From Acetobacter oryzoeni (GTDB taxonomy: Bacteria > Pseudomonadota > Alphaproteobacteria > Acetobacterales > Acetobacteraceae): a stretch of DNA of 64,000 nucleotides. This document shows positions 25,137-36,961 of the stretch, piece by piece. How positions within the stretch are numbered: the stretch's first letter is position 1; each line of letters begins with the position of its first letter. The notes beneath the pieces were generated by a model that saw only the letters and a list, made by a program, of their open reading frames with translations, was not told the origin of the DNA and made no database searches. The translations under genes were made by a program, and so were the position numbers. Where the stretch lies: assembly GCF_004014775.2 (NCBI RefSeq), contig NZ_CP042808.1, positions 1,640,001-1,704,000 on the forward strand, written 5' to 3'.

Positions 25137-27083
25137 TCAGCCACACAGCGCCACGGTTAACAGCACAACCAGACCGGCCAGCACCGTAAACGCGTAAATG
25201 GCGATAGACCCTGTTTGCAGCTTTACGGCTTGGGCTGCACTTGTACGCGCGGCCTGCACCATGTCATGCGGCACGGCTTCCACCACACCTTCTTCTCCGT
25301 CTTTCCAGAGAACACGTGCGATTGCGGCATAGGGGCGCACAAAAATGGCATCATACAATTCATCAAAATACCATTTGTTCAGCAGAAAGCGGTAAAGCGG
25401 CCCAAAAGCCCGCGCTATATTGGTTGGCAAAACGGGGTTCAGCACATAACACAGCACAGCTACTGCAATACCAGCCAAACCTGCCAAAGAGGGTAAAATG
25501 GCAATCAGGCCCGGCACATGCTCCAGATTTTCCATAATCGTATTATCTGGAGCATTGAAAATGGCCCCTTCCCAGAAACCGATCTGGTGCGTTCCAATGT
25601 AAAATGGCGCCAAAAGAATACCTGCCACAACGGCGCCAAAAGCCAATAGCACTAAAGGTACGCTCATAACGGCTGGGCTTTCGTGCGCGGCATCCCGTGC
25701 ATGGGCATCTGCTGCCTGGCCATGAAACACCAGAAAAATAAGCCGCCAGCTATAAAAAGCTGTGAGAAAAGCAGTGATTGTGCCCAAGCTCCATGCATAC
25801 ATGCTGGCAGAAGAACCGGTGGACCACAGCGCATTGAGAATGGCATCTTTAGACCAATAGCCAGCAAACGGAAACACACCGGCAAGCGCTAAGCTGCCTA
25901 TCCACATCACCGTGTAGGTCAGTGGCAGCTTTTTCCATAAGCCGCCCATCTTAAACATATTCTGTTCATCATGCATTGCATGGATAACGGAACCAGCACC
26001 CAGAAACAGAAGCGCTTTGAAAAAGGCGTGTGTTGTCAGATGAAAAACCGAAGCCTGATACGCACCCACACCCACAGCGGCAAACATGTAACCAAGCTGG
26101 GAACAGGTAGAATACGCGATAGTGCGTTTAATATCTGGCTGCACCATACCCACCGTTGCGGCAAAAAAGCAGGTTGTCGCACCAATAAGAATAATAAACG
26201 TGCGTGTTGCAGGCGCAAACTCTAGCAATGGAGACATACGCGCCATAAGAAACACACCGGCCGTAACCATTGTGGCTGCATGGATAAGGGCAGATACAGG
26301 TGTTGGGCCTTCCATGGCATCTGGCAACCATGTGTGCAGGAACAACTGGGCCGATTTACCCATAGCCCCAACAAACAGCAGCAGGCAGATAACCTCCAGC
26401 ATACGAAAGGAAATACCAAACAGCGTGTATGGGGCGTTTAGAACCTGCGGAACCTGTGCAAAAATGGCATCATACTGCACAGTGTGGAACAGCACATAAA
26501 TCAGCCCGATGCCGACAAGGAAAAACAGATCAGCCACGCGGTTGACCACAAAGGCCTTGATAGCTGCCGCTGTTGCGGATGGACGATCATACCAGTAGCC
26601 AATCAACAAATAACTGGCGAGCCCGACCCCTTCCCATCCGAAAAAAAGCTGGATCAGATCATTGGAAGAAACCAGCATGAGCATGGCAAAGGTGAACAGG
26701 GAAAGATAAGAAAAAAACCTGTATGTGGGCATAGAGTCATGGCTCATGTAGCCAAGGCTGTAACAATGCACCAACAACGAGACCACAAGCACCATTGCAA
26801 CCATAGTGACAGATAGCGCATCAAACCTTAGCGTCCATGTGGCATCAAACCCACCCGCATGAACCCATTGTGCAAGATGCACTGTGGAATGGCCAAAACC
26901 TGCAAGCCACCCACCCCACAAAGCCCCAATGGCGCAAAGCGTCGCAATGCCCATACACAAAAGGGTAACGGCTTTGGCCAAGGTATCACCCATGAGGCGA
27001 CCACCAAGCCCAGCTACGGTAGCCCCTACAAGAGGTGTAAGAACAGCGGCGGAAAAGAGGTTAAGATCGGGCTGCATAGCCAA
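25137..27083 (-). CDS. nuoL: NADH-quinone oxidoreductase subunit L
   Basis: A 648-residue antiporter-like proton-pumping subunit with about 16 membrane helices. The glutamate motif FFGWEGVGLASYLLIG is near residue 145; the lysine motif AMGKSAQLFLHTWLPDAMEG near 240 and the histidine stretch LIHAATMVTAGV follow. The C-terminal part contains the long lateral helix region and final segment YAFTVLAGLVVLLTVALCG. Length is normal for NuoL, so it is not a NuoL-NuoM fusion. It begins right after the nuoK stop. Confidence 0.96.
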   Translation of the reverse strand: MAMQPDLNLFSAAVLTPLVGATVAGLGGRLMGDTLAKAVTLLCMGIATLCAIGALWGGWLAGFGHSTVHLAQWVHAGGFDATWTLRFDALSVTMVAMVLVVSLLVHCYSLGYMSHDSMPTYRFFSYLSLFTFAMLMLVSSNDLIQLFFGWEGVGLASYLLIGYWYDRPSATAAAIKAFVVNRVADLFFLVGIGLIYVLFHTVQYDAIFAQVPQVLNAPYTLFGISFRMLEVICLLLFVGAMGKSAQLFLHTWLPDAMEGPTPVSALIHAATMVTAGVFLMARMSPLLEFAPATRTFIILIGATTCFFAATVGMVQPDIKRTIAYSTCSQLGYMFAAVGVGAYQASVFHLTTHAFFKALLFLGAGSVIHAMHDEQNMFKMGGLWKKLPLTYTVMWIGSLALAGVFPFAGYWSKDAILNALWSTGSSASMYAWSLGTITAFLTAFYSWRLIFLVFHGQAADAHARDAAHESPAVMSVPLVLLAFGAVVAGILLAPFYIGTHQIGFWEGAIFNAPDNTIMENLEHVPGLIAILPSLAGLAGIAVAVLCYVLNPVLPTNIARAFGPLYRFLLNKWYFDELYDAIFVRPYAAIARVLWKDGEEGVVEAVPHDMVQAARTSAAQAVKLQTGSIAIYAFTVLAGLVVLLTVALCG

Positions 27084-27407
27084 TCATCCCTTCATCATCG
27101 TCACGTCTTCGACCTGGATGGATCCACGATTACGGAAATACACCGTAACAATAGCCAGACCGATGGCCGCTTCTGCTGCGGCAATTGTAAGCACAAACAG
27201 AACCATGACCTGCCCGGACAGATCTCCATGTGCGGAAGAAAACGCAACAAGATTGAGATTGGCCGAAAGCAGAATGAGTTCCATGGACATCAGCAGGATG
27301 ATGACATTCTTGCGGTTTATAAAAATACCAAACACACCCAAAACCAGCAGTGCCGCGCTAACAAAAAGATAAGGCCCAATACCTATGGGAGCGATTGCGG
27401 ATGTCAT
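27084..27407 (-). CDS. nuoK: NADH-quinone oxidoreductase subunit K
   Basis: A 107-residue membrane subunit with three helices. The two conserved glutamates of the proton path lie in [10 protein letters not shown] (helix 2) and [10 protein letters not shown] (helix 3). The start overlaps the nuoJ stop as ATGA and the stop abuts nuoL. Confidence 0.96.
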   Translation of the reverse strand: MTSAIAPIGIGPYLFVSAALLVLGVFGIFINRKNVIILLMSMELILLSANLNLVAFSSAHGDLSGQVMVLFVLTIAAAEAAIGLAIVTVYFRNRGSIQVEDVTMMKG

Positions 27408-28135
27408 GGCCTGTTCTCCTCTGTTTCCGCTACAGCCTGATTTCCGGAACCATAGGAACCGGGAACTGCTGTTTCGTAATAGGAGCCTTTGGGCCGCAGG
27501 AAACCACCGCTTTCAAACACGTTTTCGCCAAGTGGCAGTTGTACAAGCTCCAGCGTTTCTTCAACTGTGCGTGCGTGTTGCTTATCTATGTTCTGGCGGC
27601 GGCCTGTAGCGCGTTCACGCAACGTCAACACAATGGCGCCTATCATGGCAACCAGCAGCACCAGCCCACACGCCTGAAACAGAAAAACGTAGTGTGTGTA
27701 AATAACGGTTCCCAAAGCTTCCGTATTGGTAAGCTGAGGCGCAGGATTAAGAGGTGCCACAATATTGGCAGGCGCCATTTTCCAGTTACTGAACGCCATA
27801 AGCAGTTCAGCAAACAACACGCCCCCAACACATACGCCCAAAGGTGCGTGTTTCTGAAAACCTTCGCGCAGGCTGCTAAAATCTATATCCAGCATCATCA
27901 CAACAAACAGGAACAGAACAGCCACTGCCCCCACGTAAACAATAACAAGCAGCATGGCCAAAAATTCGGCCCCAGCTACCAGGAACAAACCCGCTGCATT
28001 AAAAAATGCAAGGATAAGAAAAAGCACGGAATGCACCGGGTTACGTGCGCTAATGACCATTACAGCCGAAAACAGCAGCACCGTTGCAAAAACGTAGAAA
28101 ACAAGCTGTGCCATCATTGGCCAACCTCCTGCCAT
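27404..28135 (-). CDS. nuoJ: NADH-quinone oxidoreductase subunit J
   Basis: A 243-residue membrane subunit with five helices in the first 170 residues. The conserved [11 protein letters not shown] and [18 protein letters not shown] segments identify NuoJ; the latter is the pi-bulge helix used in coupling. A hydrophilic C-terminal tail of about 60 residues makes it longer than E. coli NuoJ (184). It starts 18 bases after nuoI. Confidence 0.95.
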   Translation of the reverse strand: MAGGWPMMAQLVFYVFATVLLFSAVMVISARNPVHSVLFLILAFFNAAGLFLVAGAEFLAMLLVIVYVGAVAVLFLFVVMMLDIDFSSLREGFQKHAPLGVCVGGVLFAELLMAFSNWKMAPANIVAPLNPAPQLTNTEALGTVIYTHYVFLFQACGLVLLVAMIGAIVLTLRERATGRRQNIDKQHARTVEETLELVQLPLGENVFESGGFLRPKGSYYETAVPGSYGSGNQAVAETEENRP

Positions 28136-28153
28136 GTCATGGCCTGCATCTGC

Positions 28154-28642
28154 TCAGCGATACGGGGCATCTAATTCCAGACGCCGCGCAAGCAGCGCTT
28201 CCCACCTGTCTCCATTCGCTAAAAGCTTGTCTTTGTCGTACATAAGCTCCTCGCGCGTTTCGGTGGCAAATTCGTAGTTCGGGCCTTCAACAATGGCATC
28301 TACCGGGCAGGCCTCTTCACACAAGCCGCAGTAAATGCACTTTGTCATATCAATGTCGTAGCGTGTGGTGCGGCGAGACCCATCATCGCGCTCTTCCGCC
28401 TCAATGGTAATGGCCTCTGCCGGGCATGTCGCTTCACAAAGCTTGCAGGCAATACAGCGTTCTTCCCCATTTGGGTAACGGCGCAATGCATGCTCGCCCC
28501 TAAATCTGGGGGATAGCGGCCCTTTTTCGTAAGGGTAGTTCAACGTCACTTTTGGGCGAAACATCATGCGGAAAGTGGATGACATGCCCCCCACCAGCTC
28601 TTTCAGCAGGAAAGAGCGCAGCGTGTTACCTAAAGCACCCAT
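28154..28642 (-). CDS. nuoI: NADH-quinone oxidoreductase subunit I
   Basis: A 162-residue ferredoxin-like subunit carrying two [4Fe-4S] clusters (N6a and N6b). The cysteine motifs [12 protein letters not shown] near residue 60 and [12 protein letters not shown] near 99 are complete. The frame is open to 28855 within nuoH, but ATG 28642 gives the conserved N terminus and overlaps the nuoH stop by one base. Confidence 0.96.
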   Translation of the reverse strand: MGALGNTLRSFLLKELVGGMSSTFRMMFRPKVTLNYPYEKGPLSPRFRGEHALRRYPNGEERCIACKLCEATCPAEAITIEAEERDDGSRRTTRYDIDMTKCIYCGLCEEACPVDAIVEGPNYEFATETREELMYDKDKLLANGDRWEALLARRLELDAPYR

Positions 28643-29670
28643 CAGTTCACACCTCCCATATGGGGCAGCAGACCTGTTGCCATAAGAAAACCTGCCGTTC
28701 CGATCATCCATAGAAGGGAAAGTGGCAGGAATACTTTCCAGCCCAGCCGCATAAGCTGATCGTACCGATACCGCGGGAACGTGGCACGCACCCAGATAAA
28801 GACGAACAGACAAAAAAGGATTTTGAAAATCAGCCACAAAGGCCCTGGCACCCAAGTCAGCGGTGCAATGCCCAATGGCGGCAGCCAGCCCCCCAGAAAC
28901 AGAATACTGACCATGGAGGACATAAGGATCATGTTTGCGTATTCGCCCAGAAAGAACAGACCAAATGCCAAGGATGAATATTCAACAAAAAACCCTGCCA
29001 CCAGCTCACTTTCCCCTTCGGGAAGATCGAACGGTGCGCGGTTTGTTTCTGCCAATGCCGATATAAAAAACACAATAAACATCGGGAACATTGGCAAGCA
29101 GAACCAGACATGACGCTGCGCCAGAACAATATCGTTCAGGTTCAGACTACCCACAGCCAGCAACACGGAAACAATCACCAAGCCAATGGAAACTTCGTAA
29201 GAAACCATCTGCGCGGCAGAGCGTAAGCCACCAAGAAAAGCGTATTTGGAATTAGACGCCCAGCCAGCAATAAGAATGCCGTAAACACCTAATGACGAAA
29301 TAGCCAAAAGGTAGAGAATACCCACATTGATATTGGCAACTGCCAAACCGTTACCTGTAGGAATAACCGCCCATGCCACCATGGCTAACGAAAAGGTAAG
29401 AAACGGTGCAAACAGAAACAAAGCACGGTTTGCACCTGCCGGAATGATTGTTTCCTTTACAATCATCTTGATGGCATCTGCAAAAGCCTGAAGCAGCCCA
29501 AACGGGCCATTCACATTCGGCCCACGGCGGCGCTGCATGGCGGCCATCACTTTGCGTTCCATCAGCGTAAGATACGCAACCGCAATCAGCAGCGGCACCA
29601 GAACGGCCAGTGTTTCCAGCAGCATCAGAATAATCTGGCCAGCAAGGGTGTGGTAGAAGAACTGTCCCAT
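28642..29670 (-). CDS. nuoH: NADH-quinone oxidoreductase subunit H
   Basis: A 342-residue membrane subunit of eight helices that joins the hydrophilic arm and forms part of the quinone chamber. Conserved segments include [16 protein letters not shown] near residue 36, the quinone-site loop [18 protein letters not shown] near 208, and [13 protein letters not shown] near 288. It starts five bases after nuoG. Confidence 0.96.
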   Translation of the reverse strand: MGQFFYHTLAGQIILMLLETLAVLVPLLIAVAYLTLMERKVMAAMQRRRGPNVNGPFGLLQAFADAIKMIVKETIIPAGANRALFLFAPFLTFSLAMVAWAVIPTGNGLAVANINVGILYLLAISSLGVYGILIAGWASNSKYAFLGGLRSAAQMVSYEVSIGLVIVSVLLAVGSLNLNDIVLAQRHVWFCLPMFPMFIVFFISALAETNRAPFDLPEGESELVAGFFVEYSSLAFGLFFLGEYANMILMSSMVSILFLGGWLPPLGIAPLTWVPGPLWLIFKILFCLFVFIWVRATFPRYRYDQLMRLGWKVFLPLSLLWMIGTAGFLMATGLLPHMGGVN

Positions 29671-29675
29671 TGGCC

Positions 29676-31754
29676 TTACTCCGCTGCTATTGCGCGAGGC
29701 ACGCTATAAACTTTTGAACATTCCGCCATAGTAGGGCTGGCACGGCTGATAGCATTGGTCTGGTAATAATCTGGGATGACAGACCTGAAAGGTGCGGACA
29801 TAAAGCTTTTGTCCTCATCCTTTTTCTGTTGTGAGGCAATTGCCTGAGGGGCTGCAAATTTTGTGATATGCCCCACATGCGCAAATACAGGATTTACATC
29901 CGCCATACGCGCACGCAATTCCTCCACCGTATTATACGGCAACGTGTGCCCACACACTTCTGAAAAAGCCCTGATAATACGCCAATCTTCTCGCGCATAT
30001 CCCGGGGCAAATACAGCCCGGAAGGCACGTTGTACACGCCCGGCAGTATTTACGTATGTGCCTGATTTTTCCGTATAAGCGGCCCCGGGCAGAATAATAT
30101 CTGCCCGCTTGGCCGCTGCATCACCATGATGCCCTTGATACACAACAAAGGTTTCTGGCGCGATACGATCAATGGGAAGTTCGTCTGCGCCCATCAACCA
30201 CAAAACTTCTACACCACCCCGCAGCATGCTGGCAGTGGCGCATCCGTGCGGGCCGGGCACAAACCCAATATCCAGTGCCCCCACGCGGGATGCCGCTGTG
30301 TGCAGAACATTCAGCCCGTTCCACCCATCCGCAACAACACCTGTTTTTGCCGCTAAATTCTTACATGCTGCATAAATAGCTGGGGCATCCTGACGGGTTA
30401 AGGCCCCATGCCCAAGGATAATCATGGGGCGTGATGCTTTTTGCAAAACCTCTGCAAAAGCATTTTCCCCTTTTAACAGGGCATCCAACGCATCTGGTCC
30501 ATCAGCCAGAATATCAACCTGATATGTTGGGTCAGAAACAAACTGGCCAATGCTGGCTATGGGAAAGCCGCCTCGCCCTGCATCAAGATACCGCTTACGA
30601 ATACGGGCATTTAAAACAGGGGCCTCACGCCGTGGTTCTACTCCTACCAGCAACAAGGCATCTGCCTCATCTATGCCGGCAATATCGCTATTAAACAGGT
30701 AATTTACGCGTGCACTCAAATCATACCATGCGCCATCTTGTCGGCAGTCCAAGTTTGATGAGCCAAGGTTATTCAAAAAATCCTTAAGAGCACATAGGCT
30801 TTCTATATCACACAGATCACCCGCAATGGCACCGATCTTTTCACCTGGCACGCCTTCTAGCCTACGCGCCAAGGAAACAAATGCCTCCTGCCACGTGGCT
30901 GGATGCAGCTTACCGTGCACACGCACCCAAGGCTGATCAAGCCGCCGACGCTTAAGCCCATCAACCGAAAAACGTCCTTTGTCAGAAAGCCATTCTTCGT
31001 TCACTTCATCATTCACACGCGGCACAATGCGCATGACTTCACCACCGCGTGCTTGAACCTGGATATTCGTGCCCAGCGCATCCATCACATCAATGCTGTC
31101 TGTTTTTTTGTATTCCCATGAACGCGCATGAAAAGCCGATGGCTTAGCTGTAAGGGCACCTACAGGGCAAACATCTATCAGATTTCCTGAAAGTTCTGAT
31201 GTCAGCGCTTTTTGCACATATGTGGTGATTTCAGCATTTTCACCGCGTGAGACCATCCCCAACTCAGGCGTGCCAGCAACTTCCGTGCTAAACCGAACAC
31301 AACGTGTACACTGGATGCAGCGCGTCATAACCGTTTTAACCAACGGTCCAAGATCTTTGTCTGTTACAGCGCGTTTTTCTTCATGATAGCGCGAAATACC
31401 AGATCCATACCCATAAGCCTGGTCTTGCAGATCACATTCCCCACCCTGATCGCAAATAGGACAATCCAACGGGTGGTTAATCAGCAGAAATTCCATAACA
31501 GCACGGCGTGCACGGCGCACAACCTCTGTATCCGTAAAAATCTGCATCCCTTCAGAAATAGGAAAACCGCAGGATGCAACAGGCTTGGGTGCACGCGCCA
31601 CTTCTACCAGGCACATACGGCAGTTACCGGCAACGGAAAGCCGTTCATGATAGCAAAAACGCGGTATTTCCTTTCCGGCAGCCTCACACGCCTGCAAAGC
31701 ACTAAAACCTGCGGGCACATCTACCGGTGTACCGTCAACAATGACCTTCACCAT
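29676..31754 (-). CDS. nuoG: NADH-quinone oxidoreductase subunit G
   Basis: A 692-residue Fe-S subunit. The N-terminal ferredoxin-like domain has [19 protein letters not shown] (N1b), the HxxxC cluster site [15 protein letters not shown] and [11 protein letters not shown] with later cysteines (N5 and N4). A molybdopterin-oxidoreductase-like domain without catalytic role fills the C-terminal two thirds. The frame is open to 31892 inside nuoF; ATG 31754, beginning [14 protein letters not shown], is the conserved start and lies five bases after the nuoF stop. Confidence 0.95.
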   Translation of the reverse strand: MVKVIVDGTPVDVPAGFSALQACEAAGKEIPRFCYHERLSVAGNCRMCLVEVARAPKPVASCGFPISEGMQIFTDTEVVRRARRAVMEFLLINHPLDCPICDQGGECDLQDQAYGYGSGISRYHEEKRAVTDKDLGPLVKTVMTRCIQCTRCVRFSTEVAGTPELGMVSRGENAEITTYVQKALTSELSGNLIDVCPVGALTAKPSAFHARSWEYKKTDSIDVMDALGTNIQVQARGGEVMRIVPRVNDEVNEEWLSDKGRFSVDGLKRRRLDQPWVRVHGKLHPATWQEAFVSLARRLEGVPGEKIGAIAGDLCDIESLCALKDFLNNLGSSNLDCRQDGAWYDLSARVNYLFNSDIAGIDEADALLLVGVEPRREAPVLNARIRKRYLDAGRGGFPIASIGQFVSDPTYQVDILADGPDALDALLKGENAFAEVLQKASRPMIILGHGALTRQDAPAIYAACKNLAAKTGVVADGWNGLNVLHTAASRVGALDIGFVPGPHGCATASMLRGGVEVLWLMGADELPIDRIAPETFVVYQGHHGDAAAKRADIILPGAAYTEKSGTYVNTAGRVQRAFRAVFAPGYAREDWRIIRAFSEVCGHTLPYNTVEELRARMADVNPVFAHVGHITKFAAPQAIASQQKKDEDKSFMSAPFRSVIPDYYQTNAISRASPTMAECSKVYSVPRAIAAE

Positions 31755-31759
31755 TATTC

Positions 31760-33088
31760 TTACTCCGCCGCCACTGGCACACCGCCCGCAGGCACCTGCA
31801 CCAAGCCCGTGCCGCCATGCGCAGCCTTGTACTGCCGGATACGCGCTTCCATTTCTGGTCGGAAATGCCGGATCAATCCCTGAATAGGCCATGCAGCGGC
31901 ATCACCCAGCGCGCAAATGGTGTGCCCTTCCACCTGCTTGGTCACCTGCTCCAGCAGATCAATTTCTTCTATTTCAGCTTTACCCTGCACCATGCGGTTC
32001 ATCATACGCATCATCCACCCGGTGCCTTCTCGGCATGGCGTGCACTGGCCGCAGCTTTCATGTTTAAAGAACTTTGAAAAACGCGCGATAGCTTCAATAA
32101 TATCTGTGGATTTATCCATTACGATCATGCAAGCTGTACCCAAGCCGGAACGTTCTGCACGCAAACTATCGTAATCCATCAGCACAGTTTCACAGATAGA
32201 TTTAGGCAACACAGGAACAGAGCAACCACCGGGAATAACGGCCAGCAGGTTATCCCAGCCACCGCGCACACCGCCGCCGTGTTTTTCAATAATTTCTTTA
32301 AGCGGAACACCCAGTTCTTCTTCAAACACACAAGGTGTATTTACATGGCCGGAAATGGCCATAAGTTTTGTGCCTGCATTATTGGGTCGGCCCAAGCCAG
32401 AAAACCAGGCTGCACCACGGCGCATAATGGTGGATGTAACGGCTATGCTTTCCACATTATTCACTGTAGTTGGGCAACCATATAACCCTGCTCCTGCCGG
32501 AAATGGCGGCTTCATACGGGGCTGGCCTTTTTTGCCTTCCAGGCTTTCCAGCAGAGCTGTTTCTTCCCCGCAAATGTATGCGCCGGCACCACGGTGAATA
32601 CGGAAATCAAAATCCCATCCGCTACCAGCTGCATTTTTTCCGAGAAGACCTGCCTCGTAAGCCTCATCTATGGCAGCCTGAAGGCGCTCGGCTTCTCTGC
32701 AAAACTCGCCACGAATGTAAATATAGGACGCATGCGCACCCATAGCGAAAGAGGCTATCATTGCGCTCTCTATCAGCTTATGTGGCTCATGCCGCATAAC
32801 TTCCCGGTCCTTACATGTGCCGGGTTCTGATTCATCCCCATTGATAACGAGATAATGTGGGCGACCATCAGACTTTTTGGGCATGAATGACCACTTTAGC
32901 CCGGTGGGGAAACCCGCTCCGCCACGTCCACGCAGGCCAGAGGCTTTCATTTCTGCCACTACGGCATCTCGCCCTTTTGCAATAATGGCTGCTGTATTAT
33001 CCCAGTCTCCCCGTTTGCGGGCTGCGGGCAAACGCCAATCATCCTGGCCGTAAAGATTGGTGAAGATACGGTCTTTGTCTTGAAGCAT
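31760..33088 (-). CDS. nuoF: NADH-quinone oxidoreductase subunit F
   Basis: A 442-residue flavoprotein that oxidises NADH. The FMN/NADH-binding segment [15 protein letters not shown] is near residue 55; the N3 cluster cysteines are in [12 protein letters not shown] near 345 with a fourth cysteine in HTICALGDA. The frame is open upstream to 33169 within nuoE, but ATG 33088 starts [11 protein letters not shown] as in homologues, 11 bases after nuoE. Confidence 0.96.
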   Translation of the reverse strand: MLQDKDRIFTNLYGQDDWRLPAARKRGDWDNTAAIIAKGRDAVVAEMKASGLRGRGGAGFPTGLKWSFMPKKSDGRPHYLVINGDESEPGTCKDREVMRHEPHKLIESAMIASFAMGAHASYIYIRGEFCREAERLQAAIDEAYEAGLLGKNAAGSGWDFDFRIHRGAGAYICGEETALLESLEGKKGQPRMKPPFPAGAGLYGCPTTVNNVESIAVTSTIMRRGAAWFSGLGRPNNAGTKLMAISGHVNTPCVFEEELGVPLKEIIEKHGGGVRGGWDNLLAVIPGGCSVPVLPKSICETVLMDYDSLRAERSGLGTACMIVMDKSTDIIEAIARFSKFFKHESCGQCTPCREGTGWMMRMMNRMVQGKAEIEEIDLLEQVTKQVEGHTICALGDAAAWPIQGLIRHFRPEMEARIRQYKAAHGGTGLVQVPAGGVPVAAE

Positions 33089-33099
33089 GGCCGTTTCTC

Positions 33100-33741
33100 C
33101 TATTTCTGATCCGAGGATGATGCAGACGTTTCCAGAAGGGTTTTTCTGCCCCCTTCCGGTGCTGAGCACATACGGTTGTTAGTCGGCCCAGCTTCTGGCT
33201 TCCGGCCTGCACGCAAATCCGCAATTAATGCTTCTGTGCGAGGACCATCCATATCTTCGTAGTAGTCATCATCAACTTGCAGAATAGGTGCATTAGCACA
33301 TGCGCCCAGACACTCCACTTCTGTTAGAGTGAACAGACCATCTGCGCTGGTTTCACCAAAATGATGAATACCCGTTGCCTTACGGCAAGCCTCTGTTACC
33401 GCATCCGAACCACGTAGCCAGCATGGCGTGGTTGTGCAGACCTGAAGATGATAGCGACCAATCGGCTTTGTGTTGAACATGGTATAAAAAGAGGCAACCT
33501 CATACACACGTATTGGTGCCATCTCTAACCTGCGGGCAATGTCATCCATTGCTGCAAGAGGTATCCAGGCGCTGCCGGTTACACGGCCCATCTGGCGCTG
33601 TGCAACATACAAAAGCGGCATAACCGCACTGGCTTTGCGCTCTTCTGGATATTTTTTAAGAACATTTACAATTTCTGCTTCAGATTCATCATCAAAAGCA
33701 AAGCTATCCGGCTGTTCTGCCGGGGCCCAGGTGGTATTCAT
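33100..33741 (-). CDS. nuoE: NADH-quinone oxidoreductase subunit E
   Basis: A 213-residue thioredoxin-fold subunit with the [2Fe-2S] cluster N1a. Ligands are in [10 protein letters not shown] near residue 88-93 and [10 protein letters not shown] near 128-133. The C-terminal 35 residues are hydrophilic and variable. The start overlaps the nuoD stop as ATGA. Confidence 0.95.
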   Translation of the reverse strand: MNTTWAPAEQPDSFAFDDESEAEIVNVLKKYPEERKASAVMPLLYVAQRQMGRVTGSAWIPLAAMDDIARRLEMAPIRVYEVASFYTMFNTKPIGRYHLQVCTTTPCWLRGSDAVTEACRKATGIHHFGETSADGLFTLTEVECLGACANAPILQVDDDYYEDMDGPRTEALIADLRAGRKPEAGPTNNRMCSAPEGGRKTLLETSASSSDQK

Positions 33742-35018
33742 CGGTCAACCTCCCCGAACACAAGATCAAGCGATCCGATAATGGCCACCATGTCTGCCAG
33801 CATACCGCGGCGAGACAGTTCATCGATGGCCTGAAGATGAGCAAATCCTGTTGGGCGAATTTTACAGCGATAAGGACGGTTGCTTCCATCAGCAACCAGA
33901 TACACCCCAAACTCTCCTTTAGGACTTTCAACCGCTGTATAGGTTGCGCCGGGGGGTACATGATACCCTTCGCTAAACAACTTGAAGTGATGAATGAGCG
34001 CTTCCATGGAACGCTTCATTTCTGCGCGTGGAGGCGGACTGAACTTAGGGTCCTGCACCTTTACATCCCCTGGGCGTATCTGGGCCAGGCATTGCTCAAT
34101 AATCTTGACGCTTTCACGCATTTCCGCAACACGCACCAAGTAACGATCATAACAATCGCCCTGCCGCGCTACCGGCACATTGAATTCAACCTTGTGGTAA
34201 TTATCATAAGGTTGATTACGCCGCAGATCCCATGGCACACCCGAGGCACGCAAACACGGTCCGCTAAAGCCCCAAGCCAATGCCTGTTCTGTTGTAAAAA
34301 CGCCAATACCAACTGTGCGCTGTTTCCAGATACGGTTTTCAGTCAGAAGGCCTTCGAGTTCATCAATCCATTTTGGAAACTCTTTGGCCCATGCGCCTAT
34401 TTTATCTTCCAAACCTGCCGGAACATCCCGCGCCACACCGCCCGGGCGGAAATAATTGGCATGAAACCGCGCGCCAGATGCTGCCTCGTAAAACTCCAGA
34501 AGTTTTTCGCGCTCTTCATATCCCCACAAAGCGGGGGTAACGGCCCCACAATCTAACCCCATCGCTGTAAGGTTGAGAATATGGTTTAGAACACGCGTTA
34601 TTTCTGCAAACATAACACGCAGCCACTTGGCGCGTTCTGGAATATCAATGCCCAGAAGTTTTTCTGTTGCCAGAGCAAATGCCTGCTCCTCACACATCGG
34701 AGAAACATAATCCAGCCGATCAAAATACGGCAGAGCTTTCTGATAGGTTTTGTATTCTATCAGTTTTTCTGTACCACGATGCAAAAGGCCAATATGGGGC
34801 ACAGCACGCGCCACCACCTCACCTTCCATTTCCAGCACCAAGCGCAACACACCATGTGCAGATGGATGCTGGGGACCAAAATTCAGCGCGTGAGAATCAA
34901 TTTCCACAATCTTGCGTGGTTCTTCTTCCGCCACCTTTTCTGGCACAAGGCTTTCAGGAACATCTTGCCGCAGCACAGTATCTGCAGTTTCGATAAAGGT
35001 GTTTTTCAATTCAGTCAT
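33738..35018 (-). CDS. nuoD: NADH-quinone oxidoreductase subunit D
   Basis: A 426-residue 49-kDa subunit that forms the quinone site with NuoB. The loop [15 protein letters not shown] is near residue 47-61 and includes the histidine that contacts the quinone head group; [10 protein letters not shown], the [13 protein letters not shown] segment and [22 protein letters not shown] C terminus are conserved. About 35 N-terminal residues precede the conserved region. nuoC and nuoD are separate genes, with a one-base overlap, unlike the fused E. coli NuoCD. Confidence 0.96.
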   Translation of the reverse strand: MTELKNTFIETADTVLRQDVPESLVPEKVAEEEPRKIVEIDSHALNFGPQHPSAHGVLRLVLEMEGEVVARAVPHIGLLHRGTEKLIEYKTYQKALPYFDRLDYVSPMCEEQAFALATEKLLGIDIPERAKWLRVMFAEITRVLNHILNLTAMGLDCGAVTPALWGYEEREKLLEFYEAASGARFHANYFRPGGVARDVPAGLEDKIGAWAKEFPKWIDELEGLLTENRIWKQRTVGIGVFTTEQALAWGFSGPCLRASGVPWDLRRNQPYDNYHKVEFNVPVARQGDCYDRYLVRVAEMRESVKIIEQCLAQIRPGDVKVQDPKFSPPPRAEMKRSMEALIHHFKLFSEGYHVPPGATYTAVESPKGEFGVYLVADGSNRPYRCKIRPTGFAHLQAIDELSRRGMLADMVAIIGSLDLVFGEVDR

Positions 35019-35677
35019 CAGCCGGACCTCTTCATGCCCTGTCTGACTTCATGAGCTTTTTCGTCTCCCGGCAAAGTCAGCATGCCCTCCCATGGGGAAA
35101 CGAAATCGAAATCTCGAAAATCCTGTGTCAAGGAAACAGGTTCTTTTACAACCTGCCTGCGCTCCACATCGTAACGAACCTGTTCATAGCCCGTTAACGG
35201 GAAGTCTTTGCGCAGCGGGTGCCCTTCAAACCCATTATCTGTAAGGATACGCCGCATATCTGGCTGCCCAGAAAAGACCACTCCAAACAGATCGTAACAT
35301 TCACGCTCCCACCATGTGGCACAGGGCCATAAATGGTGCACAGAAGGCACGGGGGTTACTTCATCTGTCTGCACAATGACGCGAATACGGTGGTTATGTG
35401 TGACAGACAGCAGATTATAAACAACCTCGAAGCGTTGTGGTCGTTCTGGATAATCTACCCCACACAAATCCATCAGCTGCTCAAAGCGATATGATGGATG
35501 ATCCCTCAGCAGCTCGAAAAAATGCAATAAGTGATCGCGCTTTATGCGAACGACCAACTCACCTTTTTCTACTGCCGCATAGGAAACTGAAGGCACAGTT
35601 GCCATAAAGATAAAGGCCATGGCAGACAGCCGCCCCTCAAGGCGCCCCTGCCGAGGATTTACAGGAAGTTCAGCCAC
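35018..35677 (-). CDS. nuoC: NADH-quinone oxidoreductase subunit C
   Basis: A 219-residue 30-kDa subunit. The diagnostic segment [20 protein letters not shown] is cut here to [10 protein letters not shown] near residue 131, followed by [19 protein letters not shown], the family signature. The first 15 residues are basic and not conserved. The start lies inside the end of nuoB with an eight-base overlap. Confidence 0.95.
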   Translation of the reverse strand: MAELPVNPRQGRLEGRLSAMAFIFMATVPSVSYAAVEKGELVVRIKRDHLLHFFELLRDHPSYRFEQLMDLCGVDYPERPQRFEVVYNLLSVTHNHRIRVIVQTDEVTPVPSVHHLWPCATWWERECYDLFGVVFSGQPDMRRILTDNGFEGHPLRKDFPLTGYEQVRYDVERRQVVKEPVSLTQDFRDFDFVSPWEGMLTLPGDEKAHEVRQGMKRSG

Positions 35678-36230
35678 GGAGAATGGTCCCTGTCCGACGT
35701 ATTTTTTTCTGAAGCAGCATGATGCCGTAGATCAAAGCCTCTGCCGTAGGCGGGCAGCCGGGCACATACACATCTACAGGCACAATGCGATCACACCCAC
35801 GCACCACTGAATAGGAATAGTGGTAATACCCACCGCCATTGGCACAGGAGCCCATGGAAATAACCCAACGTGGCTCGGCCATTTGCTCGTACAACCGGCG
35901 CAGCACAGGGGCCATTTTGTTGGTAAGCGTGCCAGCCACAATCATGACATCTGACTGGCGCGGCGAGCCACGCGGGATAATACCCATACGGTCCAGATCA
36001 TACCGCGGCATATAGGCGTGGATCATTTCCACTGCACAGCAAGCCAGCCCAAAGGACATAGGCCACAAGCTACCTGTACGCCCCCAGTTCACCAACTTAT
36101 CCAGATTGGCAACAACAAAGCCTTTTTCGGCCAGAACCCCTGTAATGCCCCGCACAACAGCATCTTGCTCTGGGCCAGGCGGAAGCGCTTCGCGGTTCCA
36201 TAAGACCGCATCCTGCTGGTTGGTTGTCAT
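35670..36230 (-). CDS. nuoB: NADH-quinone oxidoreductase subunit B
   Basis: A 186-residue subunit that carries cluster N2, the last in the chain before quinone. The adjacent cysteines are in [12 protein letters not shown] near residue 62, with further ligands in [14 protein letters not shown] and [17 protein letters not shown]. It begins 18 bases after nuoA. Confidence 0.96.
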   Translation of the reverse strand: MTTNQQDAVLWNREALPPGPEQDAVVRGITGVLAEKGFVVANLDKLVNWGRTGSLWPMSFGLACCAVEMIHAYMPRYDLDRMGIIPRGSPRQSDVMIVAGTLTNKMAPVLRRLYEQMAEPRWVISMGSCANGGGYYHYSYSVVRGCDRIVPVDVYVPGCPPTAEALIYGIMLLQKKIRRTGTILRG

Positions 36231-36248
36231 GGCTGTATCTCCCTCACC

Positions 36249-36614
36249 TCAATCCCAATCCAGCGCGCCCTTGCGCCATTCGTACAAAAAACCAATGCCC
36301 AGCACGGCCAGAAACCCAAGCATGGAAAGAAAGCCAAACAGCCCGATGCGCCCTAGGCTGATCGCCCAAGGAAACAGGAATGCAACTTCCAGATCGAAAA
36401 TGATGAACAGGATGGCAACCAGATAGAAGCGCACATCAAACCGACGGCGTGCATCATCAAATGCTTCAAAACCGCATTCATAAGCTGTCAGTTTTTCAGA
36501 ATACGGTTTCTGGTGGCCGCTTAGCAGCGCCATACCCAGCATGGCGGCGGCAATAATAACCGACATGCCCCCAAACACGAGAACTGGCGCATAATCACCA
36601 AGAACAGACTGCAT
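36249..36614 (-). CDS. nuoA: NADH-quinone oxidoreductase subunit A
   Basis: A 121-residue membrane subunit with three helices; the conserved YECGFEAF loop near residue 46 and [21 protein letters not shown] helix identify it. ATG 36614 is preferred over ATG 36632 because AGGA lies eight bases upstream. First gene of the nuo operon; its leader is one edge of the duplicated tRNA-Val unit. Confidence 0.94.
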   Translation of the reverse strand: MQSVLGDYAPVLVFGGMSVIIAAAMLGMALLSGHQKPYSEKLTAYECGFEAFDDARRRFDVRFYLVAILFIIFDLEVAFLFPWAISLGRIGLFGFLSMLGFLAVLGIGFLYEWRKGALDWD

Positions 36615-36627
36615 GGTGTGGTTCCTG

Positions 36628-36961
36628 CACATGTTTCAAGCCGCAGTGGCTTTTGTTTCATGCAGCAACCCTAGCCCCAACATCCTGCGCACGGATATGC
36701 ACGAACGCGTTGGGTATGGGGCACTTTCTTGTGAAGGCCGAATTTTAAGGGAGAAATTGAGAGACCAGAGAATGCTCTAGCAAAAACCACACAGGCAGCA
36801 ATGGAACTAAGTCCATTGTGCATGTGGATTACCATTTGGGGAAAATGGTGGGCAATGACGGGATCGAACCGCCGACCATCTCGGTGTAAACGAGACGCTC
36901 TACCGCTGAGCTAATTGCCCGCGCCCTATGTGCCATAAACAGAAGAGGCCGACAACCCCTT
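36628..36961. repeat. Tandem duplication, copy A (nuoA-proximal)
   Basis: About 334 bases that recur with about 90 percent identity at 36962-37297. The unit holds one tRNA-Val gene, a spacer with the hairpin CAATGGACTTAGTTCCATTG on the minus strand, and at its right end only one arm of the hup terminator. Spacer differences include single-base changes and short indels; the tRNA itself is identical. Confidence 0.85.
36846..36920 (-). tRNA. tRNA-Val (anticodon UAC), copy A
   Basis: On the minus strand a standard cloverleaf starts GGGCAATTAGCTC and ends ATTGCCC plus A and an encoded CCA. The anticodon loop TTTACAC gives anticodon TAC (UAC), valine. D-stem GCTC/GAGC and the TTCGATC T-loop are normal. 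The sequence is identical to copy B. Confidence 0.95.

Noticed and set aside
25137..27083. Possible NuoL-NuoM fusion to explain the missing nuoM
   Set aside because: The product is 648 residues with a normal NuoL C-terminal lateral helix and contains only one antiporter module.
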